From positions 1 to 64,000 of the forward strand of contig CAZPDT010000006.1 in assembly GCA_964585545.1 (NCBI GenBank): a DNA stretch of 64,000 nucleotides, written 5' to 3'. Both the position numbers and the translations under genes were made by a program. Below are positions 8,393 through 16,378 of this stretch, piece after piece; the stretch's first letter is position 1, and each line of letters begins with the position of its first letter. The stretch comes from Brumimicrobium sp964585545. GTDB lineage: Bacteria > Bacteroidota > Bacteroidia > Flavobacteriales_D > Crocinitomicaceae. The notes beneath the pieces are model-generated. The model was not told the origin of the DNA. It made no database searches and saw only the letters and a list, made by a program, of their open reading frames with translations.

Positions 8393-9697
8393 TTATACCC
8401 TTCTAATATCAGCACCTAAATTGCTTAGACGAATATCAATATTCTCATAGCCTCTGTCAATTTGCTCGATATTGTGGATTACACTTTTTCCTTCAGCAGA
8501 TAAAGCAGCGATAAGTAAAGAAACACCAGCTCTAATATCAGGAGAAGTCATTTTAATTCCGCGTAAATTATTCTGTCGATTCATTCCAATCACTGTTGCC
8601 CTATGGGGGTCACACAAAATAATTTGTGCTCCCATGTCAATCAATTTATCTACAAAAAACAAACGAGATTCGAACATTTTTTGATGAACAAGCACACTCC
8701 CTTTCGCTTGTGTTGCAACTACTAGAACAATACTCAATAAATCAGGTGTAAATCCTGGCCAGGGCGCATCATAAACCGTTAGAATAGAACCATCTATAAA
8801 TGTATCAATTTCATAGGATTCTTGAGAAGGAATGTAAATATCATCACCTCTTTTTTCCAATTGGATCCCCAACCTTTGAAAGGTTTGCGGAATAAGCCCA
8901 AGGTGTTGATAACCTACATCTTTTATAGTAATCTCTGACTGGGTCATTGCGGCCAATCCAATAAAACTTCCTATTTCAATCATATCTGGTAAAATACGAT
9001 GGAAACATCCGCCCAATTCTTTTACACCTTCGATATGGAGTAAATTACTTCCTATTCCAGTAATTTTCGCCCCCATATTATTGAGCATTCTACACAATTG
9101 TTGTAAATAAGGTTCACAAGCTGCATTGTATATTGTTGTTTTTCCTTTGGCCAAAGATGCAGCCATAATAATATTGGCTGTCCCCGTAACAGAAGGCTCA
9201 TCCATGTGGTGATAAATACCTTTTAAATGTTTTGCTTCTACAGTATAAAAATGTTCTTTTGAATCAAAGTTAAAATTAGCCCCTAATTTAATGAGCCCTT
9301 CAAAATGTGTATCTAATCTTCTTCTTCCAATCTTATCACCTCCAGGTTTGGGCATGAAAGCTTTTCCAAATCTAGACAAAAGTGGACCAATAATCATCAC
9401 AGATCCTCTTAATCCACTTGCTCGTTCTTTAAAGTCTTCTGTTTTTAAATAATCGAGATTGATTTCTTTTGCTTGAAAAATATATGTTCCTTTTTCAACT
9501 TTTTCTGTTTTTACGCCTATAGCTTGAAGCAGATTAATCAATTTATTGACATCGATAATATCTGGAAGGTTAGAGATAGTAATCTTCTCAGGAGAAAGCA
9601 ATACGGCACAAAGAATCTGTAAAGCTTCATTTTTAGCACCTTGCGGAATAACTTCTCCCTTTAATCTGTTTCCTCCATATACTTCAAAAGATGCCAT
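8393..9697 (-). CDS. murA: UDP-N-acetylglucosamine 1-carboxyvinyltransferase, Asp-type active site
   Basis: MurA transfers enolpyruvate from PEP to UDP-GlcNAc, the first committed step of peptidoglycan synthesis in the cytoplasm. The 434-residue chain has the catalytic Lys22 motif (GAKNEALQIL) and the expected inside-out alpha/beta barrel repeats. The loop that normally holds the catalytic Cys (Cys115 in E. coli, PGGCxIG) reads PGGDKIG here, with Asp121 encoded by bases 9335-9337. The same change occurs naturally in Mycobacterium and Chlamydia MurA and makes those enzymes insensitive to fosfomycin. The gene follows the DUF4290 gene after 3 bases, a pairing common in Bacteroidota. Confidence 0.95.
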   Translation of the reverse strand: MASFEVYGGNRLKGEVIPQGAKNEALQILCAVLLSPEKITISNLPDIIDVNKLINLLQAIGVKTEKVEKGTYIFQAKEINLDYLKTEDFKERASGLRGSVMIIGPLLSRFGKAFMPKPGGDKIGRRRLDTHFEGLIKLGANFNFDSKEHFYTVEAKHLKGIYHHMDEPSVTGTANIIMAASLAKGKTTIYNAACEPYLQQLCRMLNNMGAKITGIGSNLLHIEGVKELGGCFHRILPDMIEIGSFIGLAAMTQSEITIKDVGYQHLGLIPQTFQRLGIQLEKRGDDIYIPSQESYEIDTFIDGSILTVYDAPWPGFTPDLLSIVLVVATQAKGSVLVHQKMFESRLFFVDKLIDMGAQIILCDPHRATVIGMNRQNNLRGIKMTSPDIRAGVSLLIAALSAEGKSVIHNIEQIDRGYENIDIRLSNLGADIRRV

Positions 9698-9700
9698 AAT

Positions 9701-10327
9701 TTATTTTCTTCTTTTTTTCGATTTTCGTTTCTTCTTTGGGCCTTTACTGGAGGTTATACCCGCCTGTTTTAAAATGGCATTGGTTGTTTTTAAAACACTA
9801 GTATCTTGTAAATCTAACTTTCCTTCAGACAATTCTTTAAGATGAGAAACAATCGCACTATTTTCTACATTTTTAGTATGAAAAATAAGGTAATTTTGCT
9901 TTAATAGATTGGCCAATATCACTGTTAAATAGTCCCTTTCTTCTTTGTCTTCTATCGCTGCCGTTTTCTTAATCATTTCTTCGGCATAATGACCAAAGTG
10001 ACCGTATTTACTTTTGTTTTTGGGATAATTTACAATTTCTGGACGCTCCTTTAATTTTTCAGGTTCTGGGATTTCATAAGGAGAGTCCACATCAATTTCA
10101 AAATCACTCATAATGAACAAATGCGTCCATAATTTATGGGTATAATCTTCAACGTCTCTCAAATGTGGATTGAGCTGTCCCATAACATCAATTATAGCAC
10201 GAGCAGCAAGATTCCTTTCTTCGCGAGATTCAATTTGTTTTGCATAATTGATCATATTCTGAACATTTCTTCCATATTCAGGAATATACAATTGATCCCG
10301 CTCCGTATTATAGGATAAGGCATTCAT
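9701..10327 (-). CDS. DUF4290 domain-containing protein
   Basis: The 208-residue product matches the DUF4290 family of Bacteroidota, with the hallmark segments LYIPEYGRNVQNMI, LNPHLRDVEDYTHKLWTHL and KYGHFGHYAEEMI. The C-terminus is a strongly basic tail rich in Lys and Arg. It has no signal peptide or membrane segment, so it should be cytoplasmic; its function is not known. An alternative TTG at 10340-10342 would add five residues, but the ATG at 10325-10327 (MNALSYNTERD) fits the family better. It sits directly ahead of murA, so a link to envelope growth is suggested by position only. Confidence 0.85.
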   Translation of the reverse strand: MNALSYNTERDQLYIPEYGRNVQNMINYAKQIESREERNLAARAIIDVMGQLNPHLRDVEDYTHKLWTHLFIMSDFEIDVDSPYEIPEPEKLKERPEIVNYPKNKSKYGHFGHYAEEMIKKTAAIEDKEERDYLTVILANLLKQNYLIFHTKNVENSAIVSHLKELSEGKLDLQDTSVLKTTNAILKQAGITSSKGPKKKRKSKKRRK

Positions 10328-10384
10328 TGTGTAATCTTCCAAATCTTTTCTTTTTATGAAGGCTGACCTTCGGTTACCAATAGG

Positions 10385-10489
10385 TTATCCCCAGATTAAA
10401 ATTGCCGCTATAGTTGCCAAACAAATAAGTGTATATATCGTTCCTAATGCAACCGTTGTATCGTCAAAATAAGTTCTTTTTTTAGACAT
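10385..10489 (-). CDS. Small single-pass membrane protein, 34 residues
   Basis: The minus strand from 10489 reads MSKKRTYFDDTTVALG and then IYTLICLATIAAILIWG before TAA at 10385-10387. It has a basic N-terminus, an acidic short linker and one hydrophobic helix of about 17 residues, a credible N-in single-pass micropeptide. It is 57 bases upstream of the DUF4290 start on the same strand, so it could be the first cistron of the DUF4290-murA-tlpA operon. I do not recognise a named family. The length makes chance a real possibility, but the amino-acid pattern and placement support it. Confidence 0.5.
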   Translation of the reverse strand: MSKKRTYFDDTTVALGTIYTLICLATIAAILIWG

Positions 10490-10724
10490 TGTATTTTTTA
10501 TTATGGTATTTATTAAACGTATTTTCGTGGTAAAGATAACAATATTCATTTGATTTTTATCCGTATACCCTTTACTTATTCTTAATTTTTAATATTTTTT
10601 GAATCACATCAAATACATCATAAAAAGAAGTTCCAAAAATTCCTATAAATTATTCACCGATTCTCTCCTCCATTTCCCAATACAGATGAGTTGAATTGCC
10701 TCTTTACAATAGGCTTAATTCCAC

Positions 10725-11822
10725 TTAAACATTAAATCTAAAATGCATAATATCTCCATCCTGAACGATGTATTCTTTCCCTTCAATATTGAACTTGCCA
10801 GCATCTTTTACTGCGGCCTCGGAACCCAATTCAACAAAATCTTGGTATTTCATAACTTCCGCACGAATAAAGCCTTTTTCAAAATCTGTATGAATTACTG
10901 CAGCTGCTTTTGGTGCGGTAGAACCACTCGGGACTGTCCAAGCTCTTACTTCTTTTTCTCCTGCAGTAAAATAAGTATCCAAATTTAATAATTTGTATGC
11001 CGAACGAATCAGACGGTTCACTCCAGGTTCCTTTAGTCCCAATTCATCCATAAAAAGTTGTCGTTCTTCATAAGTTTCCAACTCCATAATATCCGCTTCA
11101 ATTTGAGCGCCGATAACCAGCACTTCTCCTTCATCTTTGACAGCTTCTTTTACACGCTCAACATATTCGTTTCCGTCCTTCACAGCCGCTTCATCAACAT
11201 TGCATAAATACAGAACTGGCTTTGCAGTAATCAATTGTAGTTCATTGAGGTAAAGCTTTTCACTTTCACTAATGGAAAGTGAACGAACAGATTTCCCTTC
11301 TTCTAAATGTGCTTTCAACCGATGTGCTAAATCGAACATCTTCTTGGCTTCTTTGTCGCCTGATTTTGCTGCTCTAGCCAAGGTTCCATTCAATCGTTTC
11401 TCAATGGTTTCTAAATCCTTTAGTTGCAATTCAAGATCAATGACTTCCTTATCCCGTATCGGGTCAATAGATCCATCAACATGGACAATATTATCATTAT
11501 CAAAGCATCGTAAAACATGAATAATAGCATCAGTTTCCCGAATATTTGCCAGAAATTGATTGCCCAAGCCTTCTCCTTTAGAGGCTCCTTTAACCAATCC
11601 TGCAATGTCTACAATTTCTATTGTTGTTGGCAGCACCCGTTGAGGCTTTACCAGAGCTTCTAATTTTTCTAATCTAGGATCGGGAACAGAAATTGTTCCT
11701 ACATTGGGTTCAATCGTACAAAAAGGAAAATTTGCTGATTGCGCTTTTGCATTCGACAAACAATTAAATAGTGTTGATTTCCCTACGTTGGGCAAACCAA
11801 CAATTCCGCATTTTAAAGCCAT
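10725..11822 (-). CDS. ychF: Redox-regulated ribosome-binding ATPase YchF
   Basis: YchF is an Obg-like P-loop NTPase that prefers ATP and binds the 70S ribosome. The 365 residues match the family length. Visible parts are the P-loop GLPNVGKST (residues 9-17), the switch and DxxG region (DIAGLVKGASKGEGLGNQFL), the specificity segment LYLCNVDE where NKxD would be in true GTPases, and the C-terminal TGS domain ending IEGKEYIVQDGDIMHFRFNV. An upstream in-frame extension to 11897 has no family counterpart, so I start at the ATG at 11822 (MALKCGIVG). It is a monocistronic-looking gene with flanking gaps on both sides. Confidence 0.96.
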   Translation of the reverse strand: MALKCGIVGLPNVGKSTLFNCLSNAKAQSANFPFCTIEPNVGTISVPDPRLEKLEALVKPQRVLPTTIEIVDIAGLVKGASKGEGLGNQFLANIRETDAIIHVLRCFDNDNIVHVDGSIDPIRDKEVIDLELQLKDLETIEKRLNGTLARAAKSGDKEAKKMFDLAHRLKAHLEEGKSVRSLSISESEKLYLNELQLITAKPVLYLCNVDEAAVKDGNEYVERVKEAVKDEGEVLVIGAQIEADIMELETYEERQLFMDELGLKEPGVNRLIRSAYKLLNLDTYFTAGEKEVRAWTVPSGSTAPKAAAVIHTDFEKGFIRAEVMKYQDFVELGSEAAVKDAGKFNIEGKEYIVQDGDIMHFRFNV

Positions 11823-11983
11823 TTCTGAAAATTTTTGTAAAGTTAAAGGTTTGTATTGAACAAACGAAGATATTTTTAATTCAACTTGAAAATTCAATGC
11901 TAAAAAAATCCATTATAGATGCATCAAAAGAATCTTCTTAAACACATTAAAATACATAAAAATGTATTCTTTACAGCTTTATA

Positions 11984-13228
11984 TTAAGCCGCTTTCATTT
12001 TAGAAATTTTAGATTTTGAAAATTGATTCTGTGCATACTCCAATGTAATCGTATATTCTTCAATTGTATCACTTTTTGTAGGAATATCAAACATCAATTC
12101 AGTAAGTATTGCCTCACAAATAGAACGCAATCCACGTGCTCCGAGTTTAAATTCAATAGCTTTTTCTACGATAAAATCAAGAACATCATCTTCAAATTTT
12201 AAGGCCACACCATCAATATCAAATAGTTTAACATATTGCTTGACCAAAGAGTTTTTGGGCACGGTTAAGATTTGGCGCAAAGCACTTTTATCCAAAGGCT
12301 CCAAATAAGAAAGCACAGGAAAGCGACCAATTAACTCAGGAATTAATCCAAATGACTTTAAATCTGTTGGATTAATGAACTCCAATAAATTATCTTTGCT
12401 TATGCGTTCCTCTTCTTCATTAGAAAAACCAATGGTTTGGCGATTCACCCGACGGGCTATAATCTTCTCGATTCCGTCAAAAGCCCCTCCACAAATAAAA
12501 AGAATATTTTTAGTATTAATTTTCACCATCTTTTGTTCAGGATGTTTTCGCCCACCTTGTGGAGGCACATTTATCTCAGCGCCCTCCAATAATTTAAGCA
12601 ATGCCTGTTGAACACCTTCTCCAGAGACATCACGAGTTATAGATGGATTGTCACTTTTCCGGGTGATTTTATCAATTTCATCAATAAAAATAATGCCCCG
12701 CTCGGCTGATTTCACTTTGTAATCTGCTGCTTGCAATAAACGGGATAAAATACTTTCAACATCCTCTCCAACATATCCCGCCTCAGTAAGCACTGTAGCA
12801 TCTGCAATACAAAATGGTACATTGAGCATTTTAGCAATTGTTTTGGCTAAAAGCGTTTTCCCTGTTCCTGTTCTCCCAACCAAAACAACATTGGACTTAT
12901 CGATTTCTACTTCATTCTCACCCACTTTCTGATTGAGTCGTTTGTAGTGATTGTATACCGCAACAGATAAAGTCTTCTTGGCAGCCAACTGACCAATCAC
13001 GTACTCATCCAATTTATTTTTTATTTCTAACGGCTTTAATACATTAAGAGGTTCGTCTTCTTTTCCGTGAATCCCAAACTCTCCGTTTGTGATTTCCTCT
13101 TCCACTATGGATTGTGCTTGTACAATACAATTATCGCAAATATGACCCGATATGCCAGCAATTAATAATCTCACTTGACTCTTGGGTCGACCACAAAATG
13201 AACAAACTGTTTCTTTCTTATTACTCAT
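11984..13228 (-). CDS. clpX: ATP-dependent Clp protease ATP-binding subunit ClpX
   Basis: ClpX unfolds tagged proteins and feeds them to ClpP. The 414-residue chain has the N-terminal zinc-binding domain (Cys9, Cys12, Cys31, Cys34), Walker A GRTGTGKT at residues 118-125, the pore loop GYVGED, Walker B IIFIDEIDK, the arginine-rich sensor 2 region GARGLRSICE and an IGF-type loop (QTIGFSNEEEE region) for docking on ClpP. It lies downstream of clpP on the same strand, but 123 bases with a hairpin and possible promoter separate the two, so its expression may be partly independent. Confidence 0.97.
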   Translation of the reverse strand: MSNKKETVCSFCGRPKSQVRLLIAGISGHICDNCIVQAQSIVEEEITNGEFGIHGKEDEPLNVLKPLEIKNKLDEYVIGQLAAKKTLSVAVYNHYKRLNQKVGENEVEIDKSNVVLVGRTGTGKTLLAKTIAKMLNVPFCIADATVLTEAGYVGEDVESILSRLLQAADYKVKSAERGIIFIDEIDKITRKSDNPSITRDVSGEGVQQALLKLLEGAEINVPPQGGRKHPEQKMVKINTKNILFICGGAFDGIEKIIARRVNRQTIGFSNEEEERISKDNLLEFINPTDLKSFGLIPELIGRFPVLSYLEPLDKSALRQILTVPKNSLVKQYVKLFDIDGVALKFEDDVLDFIVEKAIEFKLGARGLRSICEAILTELMFDIPTKSDTIEEYTITLEYAQNQFSKSKISKMKAA

Positions 13229-13236
13229 AAATTATG

Positions 13237-13267
13237 AAAAAAAGGTCCAATACTGATACAGACCTTT
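13237..13267 (-). terminator. Hairpin with U-tract between clpP and clpX
   Basis: On the minus strand AAAGGTC (from 13267) and GACCTTT (to 13241) pair around a 13-base loop, and the second arm runs straight into seven T. The element ends nine bases before the clpX ATG. It looks like a weak intrinsic terminator or attenuator that lowers read-through from clpP, or a structure that covers the clpX start. Confidence 0.55.
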
Positions 13268-13278
13268 ATATTATAATA

Positions 13279-13286
13279 CAAAATTA
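13279..13286 (-). promoter_or_regulatory. -7 box of a possible clpX promoter
   Basis: The minus strand reads TAATTTTG, matching the Bacteroidota -7 consensus TAnnTTTG. It lies upstream of the hairpin at 13241-13267, so a transcript starting here would carry the hairpin in its leader. I see no clear -33 TTG, so the call is tentative. Confidence 0.35.
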
Positions 13287-13351
13287 CGTCTTTCTATAAG
13301 ATTAAACAAAATTCTAAGCAAAAAGACGAAGGATTGTAAGTTTATCTCAAC

Positions 13352-14020
13352 CTAGCTTTTCTTGCGTGCCAATACTTCGTCTACCATTCCATATTCCTTC
13401 GCCTCTTTGGCCGTCATCCAATAATCACGATCGGAATCCTTTTCTACTTGTTCGTATTTTTTTCCTGAATGGAGCGCAATGATTTCATAAAGTTCCTTTT
13501 TCAACTTCATGATCTCACGTGCCGTGATCTCAATATCGGATGCTTGACCTTGTGCTCCTCCAAGTGGTTGATGAATCATAACACGTGAATGCGTTAGTGC
13601 TGTACGCTTGCCTTTTGCTCCTGCACACATCAACACTGCACCCATCGAAGCAGCCAATCCTGTACAAATCGTGGCCACATCTGGACTGATGTATTGCATC
13701 GTATCATAAATACCCAGACCTGCATAAACACTTCCTCCGGGTGAGTTTAAGTAAATTTGTATGTCTTTCTTGGGATCTACCGATTCTAAAAACAACAATT
13801 GGGCATTCATAATATTGGCTACCTGTTCATTAATTCCTGTTCCCAAAAAGATAATTCGATCCATCATTAAACGAGAAAACACATCCATTTGTGTCATATT
13901 CAATTGACGTTCTTCAATAATATAAGGTGTTATTGAAGAATCAATATAATGATTGAGGTGCATGCTGTTGATCCCCATGTGTTTGGTTGCATATTTCTTA
14001 AATTCATCTCTATCTTGCAT
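13352..14020 (-). CDS. clpP: ATP-dependent Clp protease proteolytic subunit ClpP
   Basis: The 222-residue serine protease has the full catalytic triad: Ser125 in GLAASMGA, His150 in RVMIHQPLGG and Asp199 in DRDYWM. The oxyanion-loop motif LNSPGGSVYAGLGIYDTM is present. It forms the barrel peptidase that works with ClpX encoded downstream. The N-terminal extension of about 20 residues before the usual propeptide region is common in Bacteroidota. No trigger factor gene is next to it; the upstream neighbour is divergent. Confidence 0.97.
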   Translation of the reverse strand: MQDRDEFKKYATKHMGINSMHLNHYIDSSITPYIIEERQLNMTQMDVFSRLMMDRIIFLGTGINEQVANIMNAQLLFLESVDPKKDIQIYLNSPGGSVYAGLGIYDTMQYISPDVATICTGLAASMGAVLMCAGAKGKRTALTHSRVMIHQPLGGAQGQASDIEITAREIMKLKKELYEIIALHSGKKYEQVEKDSDRDYWMTAKEAKEYGMVDEVLARKKS

Positions 14021-14299
14021 AATCTTCTATTTATTTTTCCAAAAATATCTGCTAAAGATACAATTCTGAATGGAAATTGTTGAAAAATATAAATAAGAAT
14101 TTATCTTTTTATGAACCTCTATTATTCAAGAATTCAATTTAACATTAATATATGGCGTCTTATTTCTTTAGAAACAATCCTCTATTTCAAGTTTTTGGCA
14201 AAGCAAATGATACGAGGAAGGCCATCAAAAACGACTTAAAAAACACCCTAAATAAAATTGATTCCTCAAAGTTCAGCGATATCTTACACTACATTTTCC

Positions 14300-14307
14300 T
14301 ATCTTTG
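14300..14307 (+). promoter_or_regulatory. -7 box upstream of the nif3-like gene
   Basis: TATCTTTG is an exact match to the Bacteroidota -7 consensus and ends only five bases before the ATG at 14313. With a start point a few bases downstream, the mRNA would have almost no leader. No clear -33 TTG is visible. Confidence 0.55.
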
Positions 14308-14312
14308 TCTCC

Positions 14313-15413
14313 ATGGAATATACAGTAACAGATTTCACCGATATATTAGAAACGTTTGCTCCACTTGGCAGTCAAGAGCATTATGACAATTCGGGCTTAA
14401 TCATCGGAAGCCCTAGCCAAAAGGTCAGTGGTGTTTTGCTATCACTCGACTGCACAGAGGAAGTTGTTGATGAAGCCCTTGAATTAGGTGCCAATTTAAT
14501 TATTTCGCATCACCCTATTGTTTTTAAAGGACTCAAAAAAATCAATGGGAAGAATTACGTAGAAAGGACAATAATTAAAGCCATTAAAAATGATATTGCC
14601 ATTTATGCAGCACATACCAATCTCGACAACTTTAAATATGGCGTAAATTATGAAATTGCCAAGCGGTTGGGCATTCAAAATCCAAAGATCTTATTGCCCA
14701 CTTCAAATACTTTAAGAAAACTGGTGTTCTTTTGTCCAGAGGATGAAGCTGAGCATGTAAAACAAGCCATTTTTAAATCTGGTGGAGGAAACATTGGAGA
14801 ATATAAAGACTGTAGTTTTGAGACCAGGGGAATTGGAAGTTTTACTCCAGGAGAGAAGTCAAACCCATCAGAAGGAAGTAGAGGTCGACACGAAAAAATA
14901 AAGGAAAAGCGAATTGAAATTTTAATTCCTGCACACAAGGAAAAGGCTATTCTTCAATCCATGAAATTGGCCCATCCATATGAGGAAGTTGCTCATGAAA
15001 TTTACCCTATCACCAATTCGAATCAAGATGAAGGGGCAGGGATGATTGGAGAATTGAGAGCGCCTGAAGATATTAACGCTTTTCTGAAACGCATAAAAAA
15101 AGATTTTAATTGTGGAGTTATTCGCCATACAAAATTGGTCTCGAAAAAGATAAAAACAATTGCTTTTTGTGGTGGTGCTGGTAGCTTCTTACTCAGTGAA
15201 GCAAAGCGCCAAAAGGCTGATATTTATATAACTGGAGATTTCAAGTACCACGAGTTTTTTGATGCAGAAGAACAAATCATTATAGCAGACATTGGACATT
15301 TTGAAAGTGAACAATATACTCCTTCCTTAATTCTTGGTGAATTGAAGAAAATTTTTATTAAATTTGCAATCCATTTAAGTAAGGTGAATACAAATCCGAT
15401 TAATTATTTTTAG
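14313..15413 (+). CDS. Nif3-like dinuclear metal centre hexameric protein
   Basis: The 366-residue product belongs to the NIF3/YqfO (DUF34) family, cytoplasmic proteins that form hexameric toroids with two metal ions per subunit; the cellular role is still unsettled although many are labelled GTP cyclohydrolase I type 2 homologues. Metal-site motifs are visible: SHHPIVFKGLKK near residues 65-76, AAHTNLDNFKYGVN near residue 98, and IIADIGHFESEQ near the C-terminus. Like other long members, it carries an inserted CutA-like domain between the two halves (roughly residues 140-240). The next gene starts 5 bases later and encodes a zinc-ribbon coiled-coil protein, a conserved Bacteroidota pairing. 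Confidence 0.92.
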   Translation: MEYTVTDFTDILETFAPLGSQEHYDNSGLIIGSPSQKVSGVLLSLDCTEEVVDEALELGANLIISHHPIVFKGLKKINGKNYVERTIIKAIKNDIAIYAAHTNLDNFKYGVNYEIAKRLGIQNPKILLPTSNTLRKLVFFCPEDEAEHVKQAIFKSGGGNIGEYKDCSFETRGIGSFTPGEKSNPSEGSRGRHEKIKEKRIEILIPAHKEKAILQSMKLAHPYEEVAHEIYPITNSNQDEGAGMIGELRAPEDINAFLKRIKKDFNCGVIRHTKLVSKKIKTIAFCGGAGSFLLSEAKRQKADIYITGDFKYHEFFDAEEQIIIADIGHFESEQYTPSLILGELKKIFIKFAIHLSKVNTNPINYF

Positions 15414-15418
15414 CATAT

Positions 15419-16225
15419 ATGGCAACAAAAACAAAAACCAAGACAAAAGCAACTGTTGCTGAGCGCTTGGAAGCATTAGAGAAATTACAAAATATCCATT
15501 CAGAAATCGATCGTTTACTAACGATTCGTGGTGAGCTTCCTTTAGAGGTTGAAGACCTAGAAGCCGATGTTGAAGGATTAGAGAAAAAGGTTGAGAAATT
15601 AAAAGACGAGTTAGCAGACATAGAGTTAGAAATCAGCAATCGAAAAAATGAGCAGAAAGACGCTCAAGCAGCTATTCTACAGTATAAGGAAAAGCAAAAT
15701 AACGTTCGAAACAACCGTGAATTTGAATCTATCAATAAAGAGATTGAATATCAGGAGCTAGAGATTCAGCTTCATGAAAAGAAAACAAAAGAAGCAAAAG
15801 CCCAGATAGAACACAAGAAAGAGGTTATTGAAGAGGTTGAAGAGAAGTTGAAAGGAAGAAAAAAAGACCTTAAAATAAAAAAAACTGAGCTGGATGACAT
15901 TGTTGCTGAGACAGAAAAAGAAGAAGAAAAGCTCACTAAGAAAGCCGACAAAGCATATAAGAAATTAGACGATCACCTTAAGACAGCCTATGAGCGTTTG
16001 CGTTCAAGTATGAAGAACGGATTAGCTGTTGTGCCTATTGACAGAAACTCTTGTGGCGGTTGCTTCAATAGAATTCCACCACAACGACAAATTGATATTG
16101 TTCAAAAGAAAAAAATCATTGCTTGTGAACACTGTGGTAGAATACTTGTTCCAGGAGAAGAACCTGTTGTAGAGGAAAAACCAAAAAAGAAAACAGCAAA
16201 AAAAACACCGAAGAAAAAGAAATAA
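15419..16225 (+). CDS. C4-type zinc ribbon coiled-coil protein (zf-RING_7 family)
   Basis: After a short Lys/Thr-rich start, residues from about 10 to 190 form a long, highly charged coiled coil. A four-cysteine zinc ribbon follows at about residues 210-245 (SCGGCFNRIPPQ and IIACEHCGRILVPGEE). The C-terminus is a Lys-rich tail. This matches the zf-RING_7/DUF164 family, thought to bind nucleic acid or act in translation-related processes, without a settled function. It follows the nif3-like gene after 5 bases and is closed by a strong terminator at 16263-16293, so the two form an operon. Confidence 0.88.
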   Translation: MATKTKTKTKATVAERLEALEKLQNIHSEIDRLLTIRGELPLEVEDLEADVEGLEKKVEKLKDELADIELEISNRKNEQKDAQAAILQYKEKQNNVRNNREFESINKEIEYQELEIQLHEKKTKEAKAQIEHKKEVIEEVEEKLKGRKKDLKIKKTELDDIVAETEKEEEKLTKKADKAYKKLDDHLKTAYERLRSSMKNGLAVVPIDRNSCGGCFNRIPPQRQIDIVQKKKIIACEHCGRILVPGEEPVVEEKPKKKTAKKTPKKKK

Positions 16226-16262
16226 TAATTTAAAATTTATTATATTTCGTTTTTATACTATT

Positions 16263-16293
16263 AAACCCTCCTAATTAACTAGGGGGGTTTTTT
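16263..16293 (+). terminator. Rho-independent terminator of the nif3/zinc-ribbon operon
   Basis: An 11-base-pair stem (AAACCCTCCTA with TAGGGGGGTTT, one G-T pair) closes on a six-base loop and is followed by T residues to 16293. It is 37 bases after the zinc-ribbon stop. Confidence 0.88.
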
Positions 16294-16378
16294 ACTTACT
16301 TTTGTGGGTTAAGTTTAAATAGTTCAATAAATATTTATTAAATTTACTCGATAAATTATAACATGCATTAATTCTCTT

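Noticed and set aside
8353..8415. Longer start for the TlpA-like gene
   Set aside because: It would overlap the end of murA and bury the signal peptide.
14152..14328. 58-codon plus-strand ORF overlapping the nif3-like start
   Set aside because: It has a promoter box of the next gene inside it, overlaps the real start by 16 bases and shows no domain. It may be real but evidence is too weak.
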